DNA of 64,000 bases from Perognathus longimembris pacificus (GCF_023159225.1 NC_063164.1:72897300-72961299), one strand, 5' to 3'; counted from the stretch's first letter, positions 1 through 11,975 are shown. Notes: generated by a model not told the origin, from the sequence alone. Numbers and translations are program-made.

Positions 1-617
1 GGTAGATACCAGGAGCCAAGAATGGAGATCTAAGAATAAGACTCTTGATAAGCAACCCTGGTTTGGTGACCGACACTATTTCCGTTTTCCCAGGACAAAA
101 TCCTTGTTGTCCTCACAGTCCTATCCCATGAGTTCACATCTTGACATTGCTTTCATAAGCTTTTGACTGAACCTATTCTCTTCCAGAGGTGAATCTTGAT
201 TGCATCCAATCAATCTCAAGTCCTCACCCCTCAACGTAAGATGCTCAGGACCACAGTAAATGGTGTAGAAATGGGTACATAATTCAGACCAGTACCAATC
301 AGCTTATTACTTGACATATCTATCAGTCTGATGATATTGGTTCAATAAGAGTGAACCTAGAAGATTTTGTTGAGAATGGTAAAACACAAACTCACGTCTT
401 TCCTTACTGAACATAAACACAAAAACATGGAACCCATTTGTGGCTGGCTGCCATTTTTGAGACCATCCAATAGAAATTAGGACGAACATCATGGATGAAG
501 AATGCATGAAAGAAAAATGCCAAAAAAGCATCTTGAACAACATTTCACCTCTGAAGGCTGTCATGGCCTTGAGCAGCAGGTAAAGAAACCAACACATTTT
601 CTTTCTTTTTTTTTTTT
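1..617. other. Unique sequence, nothing recognised
   Basis: No repeat family, exon or RNA gene is recognised. Short open frames on both strands overlap each other and show no domain or composition that suggests coding. Confidence 0.5.
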
Positions 618-905
618 TATCAACAATAGAAATTTATTTCTCAAAATTCTGGAGACTGGGAAGTTCAAGGTCAAGGTGATAACAAATTTATTGATGATCC
701 CAATCCTGGTTCTTAGATGCATATCTTCTGTGTCTTCACATGGAAGGAAGAGCAACACACCTCTTTGGATCTAATTTTATAAAGGCACTAATTCCACTCA
801 AGGACGCTACTTCTAAATACCATCACATGGAGGATTAAATTTCAGCATCTGATTTGGGTGGTCATGGTGAGGGACATAAACACTACATTAAAGCATGTAG
901 TGATA
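618..905 (-). mobile_element. Solo LTR fragment, ERVL-MaLR type
   Basis: The minus-strand sequence has the order typical of MLT1/MST-type MaLR LTRs. On the plus strand this reads as 'aaatttatttctcaaaattc', then 'ctggagactgggaagttcaa', a segment around 725-745 matching the usual reverse 'cttcacatgg', 'ttttataaaggcactaattc' and 'taaataccatcacatgg'. It is old and diverged, and no internal retroviral sequence adjoins it. The exact subfamily and ends are uncertain. Confidence 0.65.
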
Positions 906-1031
906 TTCTAGCAAATATAACTATGTCAACGACCATTAATATTTATTCACTGAAAAGACACCCCTTAACAGTAGTCATTGTTTGGGATTGGGTAAGTATG
1001 GCAGCATAATATTCTGAAAGACTAAGACTGA

Positions 1032-1197
1032 GGGGCTGGAAATGTAGCTTAGTGGTAGAGTGCTTGCCTAGCATGCACGAAGCCCTGGGTTTGATTCCTT
1101 AGTACCACATAAACAGGAAAAGCCAGAAGTGGTGCAGTGGACAGTGCTCAGGCCCTTAGTCCAAGCCTGAGGAGTGGCAAAAAAAAAAAAAAAAAGA
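1032..1197 (+). mobile_element. IDL-Geo SINE with deleted right monomer
   Basis: The left ID monomer is complete, with an A-box region 'tagcttagtggtagagtgc' and a B-box-like 'gggtttgattcc'. The right monomer has lost its middle: 'gtggtgcagtgg' runs straight into 'acagtgctcaggcc'. It ends in an A tail of about 17 bases. Divergence from the youngest copies marks it as an older insertion. Confidence 0.85.
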
Positions 1198-1357
1198 ATA
1201 CTGAGATAAAATGGAGTAGTGTGTAGAAAAAACAAGTTCTACTCATCCAGTCATGCCCTAAGTTCCTGCATACCTGTTCTTCCTGCCCTCACCACTTTTA
1301 GTTTCTTCTCCAAGAAACCCAAGTGGTAGTAACAAACACAATAAAGGAAGTTTCTAA

Positions 1358-1490
1358 GCCGGGTGCTAATGGTTCATGTCTGTGATCCTAGCTACTCAGG
1401 AGGCTGAGATCTGAGGATCACACTTGTAAGCCAGTTCAGGCAGGAAAGCTGATGAATCTCTTTGTAGTAGCTAAATGAAAAATAAAGTCA
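1358..1490 (+). mobile_element. B1-like (7SL-derived) SINE
   Basis: It begins 'gccgggtgctaatggttcat' and continues with 'gatcctagctactcaggagg' and 'ctgagatctgaggatc', the order of a 7SL-derived B1/Alu-type head. It ends in an A-rich stretch before a second, similar head starts at about 1491, so this looks like two B1-type units in tandem or a nested insertion. Confidence 0.75.
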
Positions 1491-1715
1491 AGATGGGCAT
1501 TGACTGGTGGCTCACACCTGAAAATCTTACCTACTCGGCAGGTTGAGATCTGAGGATTGTGGTTCAAAGCCAGCCTGAGCAAGAAAGTCAATGAGGCTCT
1601 TTTAATTAACCAGCAGAAAACTAGAAATGGTGGTGTGGCTCAAAGTGATAGAGCACTATCTTTGAGCAAAAGGAGCTTAGGAACACTGCCCAGCCCCAAG
1701 ACCACAAAAAAAAAA
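1491..1715 (+). mobile_element. Composite B1-Geo SINE
   Basis: A B1-like head ('tgactggtggctcacacctg', 'gaggattgtggttcaaagcc') is followed by the same right monomer seen in IDL-Geo ('ggtgtggctcaaagtgatag', 'gagcaaaaggagcttagg'). It ends in an A tail at 1705-1715. Confidence 0.75.
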
Positions 1716-1795
1716 TGTCGGAACAAGCTGTTTCCAATGAAGCCCTTAATTTAAATAACCTACTTTAAAAAATCTGGTTAATTATTATTACTTTG

Positions 1796-1864
1796 GCTGT
1801 ACTGAGGACTGAGTATTGAACTCAGGGCCTTGCACTTTACCACTTGAGCCCATGCCCTAGCCCT
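1796..1864 (-). mobile_element. ID/Geo-type SINE fragment
   Basis: On the minus strand it reads 'ggctcaagtggtaaagtgc' and 'ggccctgagttcaatactc', i.e. a tRNA-like A box and B box with spacing as in the ID-type monomer. It is short, has no clear tail, and is old. Confidence 0.55.
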
Positions 1865-2209
1865 AAAATGAATACTTGAGTGCTTTAGTCATTATCATAG
1901 TACTCATATAGGTTAGCTTCTTTTTTCTTGAACTAAGTCTTGAAACTTCAAATGATATGTTTTTCCAGAGCTTCAGTGTATATTATTTGTCGAGGAATAG
2001 ATTTCACTGTTCCGTTTCATTTTCTGTTGACTACTCTTCCAATATAAATTTAGTCTTCATAAATAAAAATGTCTTCATAGCAGCAAGTCTGTATCCATTA
2101 CTATGAAGTATATTTTTAAAGAGATCAAATGTTCCATCCTGAATTATTTGGTCTCAAAGTAAACTTCATTTGCAAATGTTTAATAAAGTTCATACTTCTC
2201 TATTAAATA

Positions 2210-3082
2210 TTAAAATTCAAGCCACTCTGTCATGTAAATACAATTAGATGGTGAAATCTCACCACCTTCATGGCAGTCATCAAAAACTGGGCAGAGACCA
2301 CAGGGTTCCCGGACCAAACCTGTAGGTAGGAGGATTGGATTGATGGCCCTGTACAGTTTCATGTGTCCATCTACACTGCCAACTGTGCCTTCTTTTGCAG
2401 CAATGATAGTCATCTCCACTTTCCCATCATAAATGAGTGTATTCAGGATGGTTTCAATGTCCTCCATGGACAACTCTACCTAATTCACAGATATATTTCC
2501 ATACTTCATGGGAGGAAGCAAATGAACTATTTCTTTGTATCATCGGATTCTGCTTACTTTCTCGTGCTGTTTCTGCCTTGGACTGTAGAAATTTGAAACA
2601 CTGTTGGTTAAGCACCTCTACAAATTCGGATTCAAAATCCTGGTGGCTGTACCAGGTACCACCAGTCACAGACCGATCTGGCTGCAGGTTGTACAGCATA
2701 TATACTTTCTTTCTGGAGGCTGCTACAGACTTAACAGCTTTGATAAGCTTTTTACTTTGCAAATTCTTTAGAATTTGGTTGATTTCTGTTAGTGGCAAGT
2801 TGCTTTTGTATTGAATATCTCTGCTCCATATTCCTTTATTTCCTACATCTTCTATGATTTGATATACTAGTTTTTCTTGGTTATCTGATGCCTTCATTTT
2901 ACATAGACAACAGTCTATTGATGGCCACTGCTCGTTGTTGGGCTTCTATATAGAGGCATTTCATTCTGGATTACTTAATCTGTGATTCCATGAGGGAACT
3001 GATGGCATAATTCAATAATTCTGTTTTCAATTTCAACTGGATCGGCTTCAGGGGGCTGCACTTTCACCTTCACCTTAGCCAT
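2210..3082 (-). pseudogene. POLR3F: Processed pseudogene of RNA polymerase III subunit RPC6
   Basis: The conceptual product matches POLR3F (RPC6), the winged-helix subunit of RNA polymerase III that acts in initiation in the nucleus. The intact protein is about 316 residues (recalled). The copy starts at 3082 with MAKVKVKVQPPEADPVEIEN and runs without introns to a stop at about 2211, including NLQPDRSVTGG and CPVFDDCHEGGEIS. It is broken: an in-frame TAA follows HGITD near residue 36; a one-base insertion follows 'gaaatgcct'; about 24 codons are missing between the INRLL segment and the MKASDNQEK segment; and about 11 bases are lost after ICELG, shifting the frame before SMEDIETIL. AT-rich sequence below 2210, down to perhaps 1925, may be its 3'UTR. 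Absence of introns indicates retroposition by L1. Expression as protein is very unlikely. Identity is from memory of the family and is strong. Confidence 0.92.
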
Positions 3083-4351
3083 AATGCTCAGTTCCCAGAT
3101 ATGAAGGAAGAAACTAGCTTGGGAACCAAGGGATGCCACAGACTACAACCTCTTTCTTTCTTTTTTAACAAAGCCTGTTTCAATTGGGCTTTCTGTTGCC
3201 AGTAACAAAAACATCCCTTAATTGCCGAAGGTAATGAGGCTAAGAGTAGAAAACACACATTACCTCCTGTCTGATGTTGCTCAAGACTAGCTAAGATTGT
3301 ACTTTGCCTTTGACATTGCTTATCCCAGGTATCAGGGCCCAAGATATAATTCCATTCTGAAGGCAGCCCCCTGAATCAATATTGCTGTGAGACAGAAAAT
3401 CTCACTTGTTGCTTTTCTTCATTTTCACTGAAGTGCCTGCCTTCTTCCTTTTGATCATGATTTTTGTTCCTAAGTAACAGATCTTATTCTTTATACCATG
3501 ATTCTCAACTGATTATTCAGAGGTAGTGTATCAAAGGGGAAAATGAACTATTTTAAGGATTACATGCTGGGCAGACTTCTCCTTTGGGGGTGGCACTCTG
3601 TGGGCTTTATGTTCTGAGCCATTCAGTTCCATCTCTGTCCTTGCATTTCTGCATTCATATCTCCAGCTGATATATTTCTCCCTCTCAGTGTCACAGCAGA
3701 GTTTTGTAAAACAATGAATAAATCATCTCAAATGTTCTTGTGCTAGCTGAAAATAAAAACAAAAGATAATCTCAGTCTCCTGTTGCACATCCTTCTGACA
3801 ATTTGCCCTGAAGTAATCTAGTGAGGTGAATTGAGAAATCTGTGTCACTCATACACATATTTTAACAGAACTGCCAGAGCTTGTCTAGGCAAGTTCTTTT
3901 GGTAGGTAAAGTCTATCTGTGACAAAACCTTGTTCATTTATTGTCAATGTTCCTTCGTAAAAGTATGTATGTTTACACATATGAATTGTAAACAATCCAC
4001 ATACCAAAAAAGTCTCGTTTCAATGATTCAAGTCCATTTCTTTGAAATTGCAAACCATCAGGAATGAGATGCGGCTTTACTTTATGTTAAAATAGAATTG
4101 TAAAATGTCATTTATATGCTATGTATTCTATAATAGACTACACAAGGCTCTTCTTCCATTTTAAATTCTTGATTAATAGTCTTTTGGTATAGATAGAACT
4201 TTTTATTTGTCAATACTTCATAAAAGAATTGGAGTGCAAATACCCATAAGGAAGGTAACAGGAAAAAAGGAAAGAGAAAAATAACAGATTTTCAGACCTC
4301 ATTATATCAAATTGTAATGGCAGTTAAAATTCCTTGTTTTGAGATTCACAT
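3083..4351. other. Unique sequence, nothing recognised
   Basis: The bases just above 3082 may include the POLR3F copy's 5'UTR. The rest shows no repeat family or exon that I recognise. A minus-strand open frame of 84 codons at 3088-3342 looks like chance. Confidence 0.5.
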
Positions 4352-4560
4352 CTTTTTTAACAAAGCAGTTTATGAATATAATACATATTTATCAATGCCC
4401 TCCCTTTCAACATCCTTACTCATTCCTACCTTTCCCAACTCTTCCCTCATTTTTCTTAATTTTGTAGAGTATACGTTGGATTCTTGACATGATTCTCCCT
4501 CTTCTTCTCTTTGTTTGTTCACCTATTTCTCCTTAACCCCAACCTAGCCCTTTTGTGTAC
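4352..4560 (-). repeat. L1-like 3'UTR repeat, old family
   Basis: The segment 'caaagcagtttatgaatata' followed by 'caatgccctccctttcaaca' resembles copies near 36.6, 52.8, 57.2 and 61.3 kb (shared core: 'gtacaaag..gtttcaattcaacatgtca', 'tatgagtacaatgcatc', 'gatcaatgtcac'). It is probably the 3' end of an old LINE; this copy is the most diverged. Confidence 0.45.
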
Positions 4561-5212
4561 TCTTTTCTTGGTGTTTTATTTGCTGAATTTTGACTTTGCC
4601 TTTCTAAGGAACTAAGTTGTTTGAGTTATCTCTGAATCAACTATATTTCCTTTGAAGAAGGTTTGATCATGGATGTCATGCCTTTAGCCTTTCTCCCAAA
4701 TTTCCTTTTCTAGGGCTATTCCCTCTAAGTTGAATGAAAGAAGAGTAGAACTTACAAAACATGGACTCCAGTGGAAGAATAATATATAATACCTTCTTAA
4801 CAAACATGAATAAGCATATTAACAAAAGAACTAAACTTTGTAAATAGTTTGCTTGATTCAAAAAGATATTTTCTTTTAACTTCACTTACACTTTTATTAT
4901 GTTATTGCCCACCTAACTTTTTCTATCTTGTCCACTTTTTTGGAAGTCAGTGTTTGATGTTTTTTGAAAAGAGATCTCATTTTATTGGGTTGGTATGAGT
5001 GATACTGTCATATCATCAGGTGTATAAGTTTTTAAAATTTATAACAGAATGTGTGTTATTATGGTTTGAGGAATGTGTCATCAGAAGTATACAACTACAA
5101 TGATCAAATATTCACAAAGATGTAGTGAATAGTCAAAACTTTTTAGATAGTTGATCCAAAAATATTAATTCTCTGTAAGAGAAATGGGTTCTCAGATAAT
5201 TTACCATTAAAA
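4561..5212. other. Unique AT-rich sequence, nothing recognised
   Basis: No gene or named repeat is seen. A 69-codon minus-strand frame at 4676-4885 has low-complexity hydrophobic content and no homology that I recognise. Confidence 0.5.
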
Positions 5213-5253
5213 GGTGTGTGTGTGTGTGTGTGGGTGTGTGTGTGTGTGTGTGT
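5213..5253. repeat. (GT)n microsatellite
   Basis: About 20 GT units with one interruption (GGG). Probably polymorphic. Confidence 0.95.
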
Positions 5254-5435
5254 ACTGGATCTGAAGGAATGAAAATGGGAAATATACTTACTGCTACTTA
5301 AAAGGCAGAAGAGTTACTATTCTCTGTGGCTGGTCTATTATGCATCCATCCATAGCTATGTATGTATCTATAAAGAAAATCAATGAGACAAGGTTTAGAG
5401 AATTGAGGCTTACTTTACTTTAAAAAACTGACCTA

Positions 5436-5660
5436 GGGCTGGGGATATAGCCTAGTGGCAAGAGTGCCTGCCTCGGATACACGAGGCCCTAGGTTCAATT
5501 CCCCAGCACCACATATATAGAAAACGGCCAGAAGCGGCGCTGTGGCTCAAGTGGCAGAGTGCTAGCCTTGAGCGGGAAGAAGCCAGGGACAGTGCTCAGG
5601 CCCTGAGTCCAAGGCCCAGGACTGGCCAAAACAAACAAACAAACAAAAAAAAAAACAAAA
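5436..5660 (+). mobile_element. Young IDL-Geo SINE with 14-bp TSD
   Basis: Full-length dimer. The left ID monomer has 'gcctagtggcaagagtgcc' (A box) and a near-intact B box (GGTTCAATTCC, one change from GGTTCGATTCC). The right Geo monomer has 'gcggcgctgtggctcaagtg' and 'ccttgagcgggaagaagcc'. The tail is (CAAA)n mixed with A runs. The TSD 'aaaaaactgaccta' is perfect at 5422-5435 and 5661-5674, so insertion is recent. Confidence 0.97.
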
Positions 5661-5674
5661 AAAAAACTGACCTA

Positions 5675-7654
5675 ACGTCCTCAGGTGTCCTTTTACACTT
5701 TTTAGGAAGAATGCCCTGGTAGTGTTCCTTTTCTTGGTTTTATTCCTTATTGATATGTTTAAGTTCCTATAAATTAATGAGTATAATAATTATGTTAAGT
5801 GAAACCTACCATTACTATTGTCATAAGAGTGTTCTAATATCTATAGGTTTACATTATTGAAGAACATATGAAGTTTGTCCTTCTGTTTTTGCGTTTTCAA
5901 GCAAGTCACCTCAGTGAAGCTAGCAACCCTCTTGTAATTGTTCTGTATCCAAGACATCTTTTCAAACAATGAGTCATTGTTCATTGTGCTGTTTTTGCAA
6001 GGTATTTTTCCTTGAGTCCTTAATTCACCTTAGAAACATTTCATTTCTATCAAATGAAACTACATAGTATATAAGGAGCAACTTTAAACTCACACTTCAT
6101 CACTGATAATTGCAAGGATTCACAATGCGGCCCTCCTTTCATGTTTTTTTTATATATATATATATAATTTCCTTTGTTTCCTACACTCACTATACCTCAA
6201 GAAATTCAGTTTTCAAAAATCTCACTCTATGTTAATGTAGAGTTACAATTTTGCAATAGTGACCTCACTTTGAAACATCAAAGTTTACACTAATGTACAG
6301 AAAGGGACAATGAAAATGAATTACTTGGGGAAAAAAGATTGAGCTAATTACTGGAATTAGACAATATGAATACCTTGTAAATATTGTGCACTTTAGCTGT
6401 CAGGTAGCTCAATTTAGTATTTATGTAAATAATTCCTTTTCATTTTGGCCAGTGCATATGGTTCTGATGGGATTTCTTTAAGTCTTTTGATATATGCAAA
6501 TCAAATAATTAAGGATATCTAACCCAAATGAGCAAACATCTAACTGGTTTTGTTTCAAATTCTTTTTCAATGTGCATCAGAAACAAAGGGTGGAGCTCTG
6601 TTTAATTCTTTTAACTCCCAATGAAATGAATGTGCAACACTTGGTCGTAGAACCTAAAACAAAACAATCACAGCAAAACAATTGAAAAAAAGATTTTCAA
6701 ACTCTGAAAAATCCCTGAAAGCAACATTGAATATGAGTTGGACTCAGAATGAATAGTATTTGGAGTAATATAACAACTAAGATATGACTAGGTTTAAGTT
6801 TATCCAAAGTATCAAACACATTCTTATCTTAAATAACCAAAGGAAAAAGAAAATGTTGATGGGAATGAAAAGATTCAGAGCAGTGGATAAAAATAAGTAA
6901 AGATAGACACAACCATAGTAGATATACACCACTGGAAAGATAGTAGAAATATTTGATCCATATCTTCACAGTATTAGTTTTGAACTTGATTCCTAGTTGT
7001 GTAACAGTGTTCCACCCTTATGCATTGTGGTTTATGCATTTGGTTTAACTATTTATTTTTCACAAGCTTGAAAAGGAACAGGGTTATAAAACAACACCAA
7101 CACAGCTTAATCACCAAGGAAATGGTCTCATTATAGTATTTAAGTAGAAAATGGTTTGGAAGTTATAAAACAGCACCTTGTCAGAAATAGTTTCAATTAG
7201 ATTCCTTCTGATAAGGTGCACATGGTGGAACTGAAATTGCTGGTGTTCACATAGGAGTTTATCACATACCCAGCTCTCTCTGAGGTGCCTGTTTGTTCAC
7301 TAGCTGAAAAAAAATCTTCTGCGCCATCTAATGGAAACAATGCAAACTACAGCTGGCTTTGGAAGACAAAGGTTTCAAGTTCTTCAGCACAGATCAATGC
7401 AGAATAAATAGTTGAAAGCTATAGGACTTAATAGATCAAATACCAGGCTCTAAATGTAATGGCTCGAGGGAATTGGCTCTCTGCTTTATATTATACACAA
7501 TTCAAACATTCCCAGGGTATTTTGATTTCACCATGCAAATGAATTAAAATACAAAGTATCCATTCATACCAGCAGACAATGAAGTTGACTCACATGATTT
7601 GCCAAACCAAGATACAGAGCTTTCCCATTTATTTTATTTTATTTTTTTTTAATC
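5675..7654. other. Unique sequence with possible conserved non-coding blocks
   Basis: No exon or repeat is recognised apart from a short (TA)n at 6151-6166. The block around 6420-6640 holds an octamer 'atgcaaat' next to 'taattaagg' and looks repeat-free. Conservation is a guess and was not measured. Confidence 0.4.
7321..7334 (-). promoter_or_regulatory. CTCF-like core motif
   Basis: The plus strand reads GCGCCATCTAATGG. Its reverse complement fits the CTCF core CCRSYAGRKGGCGC with one mismatch. Single motifs are common by chance, so occupancy is unknown. Confidence 0.3.
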
Positions 7655-7667
7655 AGAATTCATTGGC

Positions 7668-7873
7668 GGGGCTGGGGATATAGCCTAGTGGCAAGAGTGC
7701 CTGCCTCGGATACACGAGGCCCTAGGTTCGATTCCCCAGCACCACATATACAGAAAACGGCCAGAAGCGGCGCTGTGGCTCAAGTGGCAGAGTGCTAGCC
7801 TTGAGCGGGAAGAAGCCAGGGACAGTGCTCAGGCCCTGAGTCCAAGGCCCAGGACTGGCAAAAAAAAAAAAAA
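7668..7873 (+). mobile_element. Young IDL-Geo SINE with 13-bp TSD
   Basis: Full-length dimer, nearly identical to the copy at 5436, with intact A and B boxes in the left monomer and an A tail of about 15. The TSD 'agaattcattggc' is perfect at 7655-7667 and 7874-7886. Confidence 0.97.
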
Positions 7874-7886
7874 AGAATTCATTGGC

Positions 7887-8435
7887 AAGTTAGTGCTGCA
7901 TCCCTTTGTCACCTCTGTGCTACAGGTACAATGTCATTTAATTTTCAAGGTGTTTACCACTTGCAAAAACTGTGAATTTCATGTCAAAATCTACACCCAG
8001 AATAGTATACTTAAATGAATACTAGAAGAAGATAACTCAAATTAAATTACCTGATTCGAGTAAGTGGGGAATATTGGTGAAAGGAAAATCGCTTCATCTT
8101 TAATGGTGCTCAGAAACAGCTGTTTGTTAACCAGGGAGACTATCCACAGAATGTTTTAAAACTGTACTCTATGTGTTTTTATTTAGTTAGTTTTGTAAAC
8201 AGTTTTTCAGATCCCTGACTATATCTAAGATTCAGATATGATGTAGGCCTAAGAGCCATATTTGTCATTAATAGTTATTCTAAACTGAGGCAACCCGATG
8301 GCACATTCAGTAAGCCCCAGAGTCATTTGAGATATGAATCCCTTAAAAACAAATGCTGTCCTACTTCAGTTAGTATACAAAGAAGACTTGCTTTAACTTC
8401 ATTTGTTGATGCAATGTTTAATCATAGGGAAATTT
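7887..8435. other. Unique sequence, nothing recognised
   Basis: No named repeat or exon is seen. Confidence 0.5.
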
Positions 8436-8815
8436 TTTTATGTGTCACCCAATATTCATGTATTGGAAATTTAACCCCCAATGCAGTGATGTTGAGAGAT
8501 AGCACGTTTAGGATGTGATTAGCTCCTGAGGGCTCTGCTCTGACCTATGCATTAATGACATTATCAGGAGACAGAGTTAATTGTCGAAGGAGTGGGTTCC
8601 TGATAAAGCATGAACTTCTTTCCATGCCTTGTACATCTATTACTTCATTTGCTCTTCTGCCTTTTGACATGGGATGGCACAGCAAGAAGCCCTCACAGGA
8701 AGTGCACCCCTCACACTTGGACTTCTCTGTCCCTGTAACAACAGAAATAAGTATTAGCATGTTTTTGTAAGTAAATTGTACATTCTCAGGAATTCTGTTA
8801 TAGTAGCACATCATG
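8436..8815 (+). mobile_element. Solo LTR, ERVL-MaLR (MLT1-like)
   Basis: The landmarks of this LTR class occur in order: 'attcatgtattggaaattta', 'accccaatgcagtgatgtt' (one base off), 'gtgattagctcctgagggct', 'gaaggagtgggttcctgata', 'ctcttctgccttttgacatg', 'ggatggcacagcaagaagcc' and a terminal 'attctgttatagtagcaca'. No internal gag/pol sequence flanks it. It is old and diverged; subfamily and exact ends are uncertain. Confidence 0.8.
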
Positions 8816-11136
8816 GACTGAGACACATTGGCCAAGTGGACTAAGTCTGAAACACAGTGATCTGCAGTGAAACAGTTGCTGTGCAGCCATGGAATAAAGG
8901 TGCTTGTCTAATTTTGTCAGGCTGGTTTCTATTATTTCAAGCCTTGGGTTGGAGACACAAATAAATGGAAGATGGATTTCAAGGGGAAGAAGGGTTTGAA
9001 AGGTGTTCTCAAGTGATTATCAATGCACTTTCATATTTTGGGACAAATAAAGGGAAAGAAGCAACTAAGAGTTAATTAGATTTCAAACTTCAAGGTAATA
9101 CAAAGAATGAAGTACATGAAATATATTAGATATGATTGAACTCAACCAAATATACATTTTTCTCTTAAAATGTTTTGGATTTGAATGTTTAAAATCCTTT
9201 CCCCCTATGTTCAGACTCTGCTGATCATTGCATTACTCATTTGAATTGCTTCTATAGATGAATATCCTCTTTAAAAAGGCATTTGCTCATTTATAAGCTG
9301 ATAGAATCTTCAGGGGCTTTCTTCACAAGCCTTCAGCCAGGTGATTGTCTGATCCACATGATTTCTATCAATAGCTCTATCAGGATAATGACATCTTGTA
9401 TGTTGTAGTATTGGACTTTTCATTTTCAGCCAGTTTTTTTTTTGTTGTTGTTTGTTTGTTTGTGCTAGAACTGGATTCTGAGCTCAGGAAATATTCCCTT
9501 TTCAAATGCACAGTATTTAGCCCAGTGCTTGTTATACAGTAAATTTTAAGGCCTATAGGAAGAGAAAAGCCTTTGTACTTTATAAGAAGCTAGTTGAGGT
9601 TGTACAGTGGTACAATAACAGACAAAGTTTCTACTTCCTTAGATCAGGTATCAGGATGGCTTGCTGAGGTAGAGGTAGAAGGGTACCTCACCAATCAGCA
9701 AGGAAAGAGGGAACAGGAACTCTGGGTGCTTGCCCATTTTAGATAAAGGAACTAGTGTAGCCATTAGTACTATCACCATTAAAATATCTTATACTTCTTG
9801 CTTAGTAAATGTAAACATTGTTAAAGGGAAAAAAATCCATGTGGGTTTTTCTTTGAAATCTTTTTCAAATTCTAAATCATGTTATACATGGTAACACTTT
9901 ATAAGAATAAATAATTTTAGTAAGGCATAAAATAATAAGTGACAAGTGGATAAATGCATATGATATTAATTATTTTGGTTTCATTGTAAAGATTGACTTT
10001 GGGACCCTAGAGGGGGTAACATACTTTGATTGCATGCAATTTCCTAGCATTCAATTTTAGTTTTCAACTCTAATATTAAAATAATATAATTTAAAAGTCT
10101 TCCAATATTTTAAATTTACACTAAGCATCATCTATAAAGGTTAGGTGCACAGATGACAATAAATTACAATATTAATTAGGTATAAAAATCATTGTATTAG
10201 AATATTTTGTGCTCATGTTGATCTTGCTATGAAACTTAGTATTGTTTATTTGGTAGCATAATAAAGCAGTGGTTAGTTTGTCAATATTTAAAAATCATAC
10301 TTTTCAACATTTACTTAAGACAATTAGCAAAAGTACTTTTAAGATACAAGCTACCCGGGACTTTTGAACTGGACCATATGTTACCCATTATCCATCTACC
10401 CCTGCCTGCATCTTGAGTTATCTAACACTCTTGCTTTCTCATAAATAAGCCCCCACATGAAATCTTGTTTGGAATTATGGCCAAATAAGGACTCTTCACA
10501 AGTACTATTACCTCTAGAAAATATTTTGGAATAAGGTTGATCTCACATTGTTTTGAATTTTTGGACCTCTCAATTTAAGTTCTGTCTTAGATCACTCCCA
10601 GCGGTGAAGTAACCAATATTTGAATATTTCTTACCATAAGCCTCTGGCAAGGATTCTTCCATTCTATTCTATGTGGCTATTTTTTAAATGACTTACTGTA
10701 ATGTATTTCCCATTGCATTTAGTCTTGTGAGAACCAGTTCCCATTCTTGGTCTAATCCACAGTCACAAAAAAAGCACCTTGTTTGATCCAGCCTTTTTAA
10801 TAGAATGAAAATATATTTTATGAGGCTTGGAAAACTGTCATTTTGTGCAAGTTTCTCTAGAAAGTTCACTGTTGGGAGTTCATTAAATTTGTGATTTACA
10901 GAATCTATTCACTTGAATATGTCTTAAATGCCAAAAATATATTATGAGAAGTTTGTTCCGACGAGTGATAGATCAGAGTTGGAGGCCTAAGTGGTAGAGG
11001 CTGCTGGGAAGAGAGCAGAAGACCATTTCTCTCAGTTGAATCATGGGCACTTAGGGATTGGCTAAGAAAATCTGAGTGGAGTGAAGCAATTTTTTGGAAT
11101 GGATATTGGCTGGGAAATCACCATGGTTGGAGGGAA
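8816..11136. other. Unique AT-rich sequence
   Basis: No exon or clear repeat is seen. A weak Geo-like fragment on the minus strand may lie near 9458-9490 ('ctgagctcagg'). The (GTTT)n-like stretch at 9436-9462 is low complexity. Confidence 0.45.
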
Positions 11137-11180
11137 TCAATAACTGTGTTTTCTTAATCAATAACTGTGTTTTATCTTAA
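11137..11180. repeat. Short tandem duplication, about 21 bp
   Basis: The unit 'aatcaataactgtgtttt' occurs twice in direct succession just before the pentanucleotide tract, consistent with a local duplication by slippage. Confidence 0.85.
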
Positions 11181-11201
11181 TTAGCCTGATTCCTCTCTGG
11201 C

Positions 11202-11322
11202 TTCCTTTCCTTTCCTTTCCTTTCCTTTCCTTTCCTTTCCTTTCCTTTCCTTTCCTTTCCTTTCCTTTCCTTTCCTTTCCTTTCCTTTCCTTTCCTTTCC
11301 TTTCCTTTCCTTTCCTTTCCTT
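11202..11322. repeat. (TTTCC)n pentanucleotide satellite
   Basis: About 24 near-perfect copies of TTTCC. The strand is pure pyrimidine with mirror symmetry, so it can form intramolecular triplex (H-DNA) under supercoiling. Length is probably highly variable among individuals. Confidence 0.97.
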
Positions 11323-11478
11323 ATATTTGTAAGAAAATAGGTTATAGTAAAGGAATATGTGACAGCTACTTCTTTACTCTTAGGGTTAATAGTGCTTTTT
11401 TTATTTGGTACATGCTAACAAATCACATTTATTCTCATAAGAACACTGTATTTCCACAGTTTAAAAAATAACATATTG

Positions 11479-11704
11479 TTGAATGCTGGTGGCTCATACC
11501 TATAATCCTAGATACTCAGGAGGATGAAATCTGAGGATTCAGTTCAAAGCCAGCCTGGGAAGAAAAGTTCATGAGATTACTATCTCCAATAAACCACCAA
11601 AATGCTAGAATGTTGCTGTGGCTCCAATGGTAGAATGCCAGCCTTCAGCAAAATGCTAAGGAACTGCCCAGGCCCTGTTTTGTAGCCCCAGTATTAAAAT
11701 ACAC
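11479..11704 (+). mobile_element. Composite B1-Geo SINE
   Basis: B1-like head ('gctggtggctcatacctata', 'cctagatactcaggagga', 'ttcaaagccagcctggg') joined through 'aaaccaccaaaatgctagaa' to a Geo right monomer ('gttgctgtggctccaatgg'). Diverged, with no clear TSD. Confidence 0.75.
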
Positions 11705-11975
11705 AATCACATAAACACAATAGCAATAATAATAACAGACTATTATTGCATAAATAGTATGTTTGAAAGGCATAAAGAAGAAAAACATTCTTAAACTACA
11801 TAACATGTTCATAAACTATTCACATAATCCTTAACCATTTATGGTAATGCTCTTCTGCACTTTACTAGTTAAGATTGTAATATAAATGTGTCCTCATTCA
11901 GTTATTAGATTCACTAAAATATTTGGATACAGTGGACACTTTGCTATCCTTCCCTGTATAAGTTTTTCTTACTTT

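Noticed and set aside
5436..5660. tRNA gene, because of clear A and B boxes
   Set aside because: The boxes belong to the ID monomer of a SINE with an A tail and TSD; there is no cloverleaf with an anticodon arm.
8436..8815. Endogenous retrovirus with coding potential
   Set aside because: Only a diverged solo LTR of MaLR type is present; no gag, pol or env sequence flanks it.
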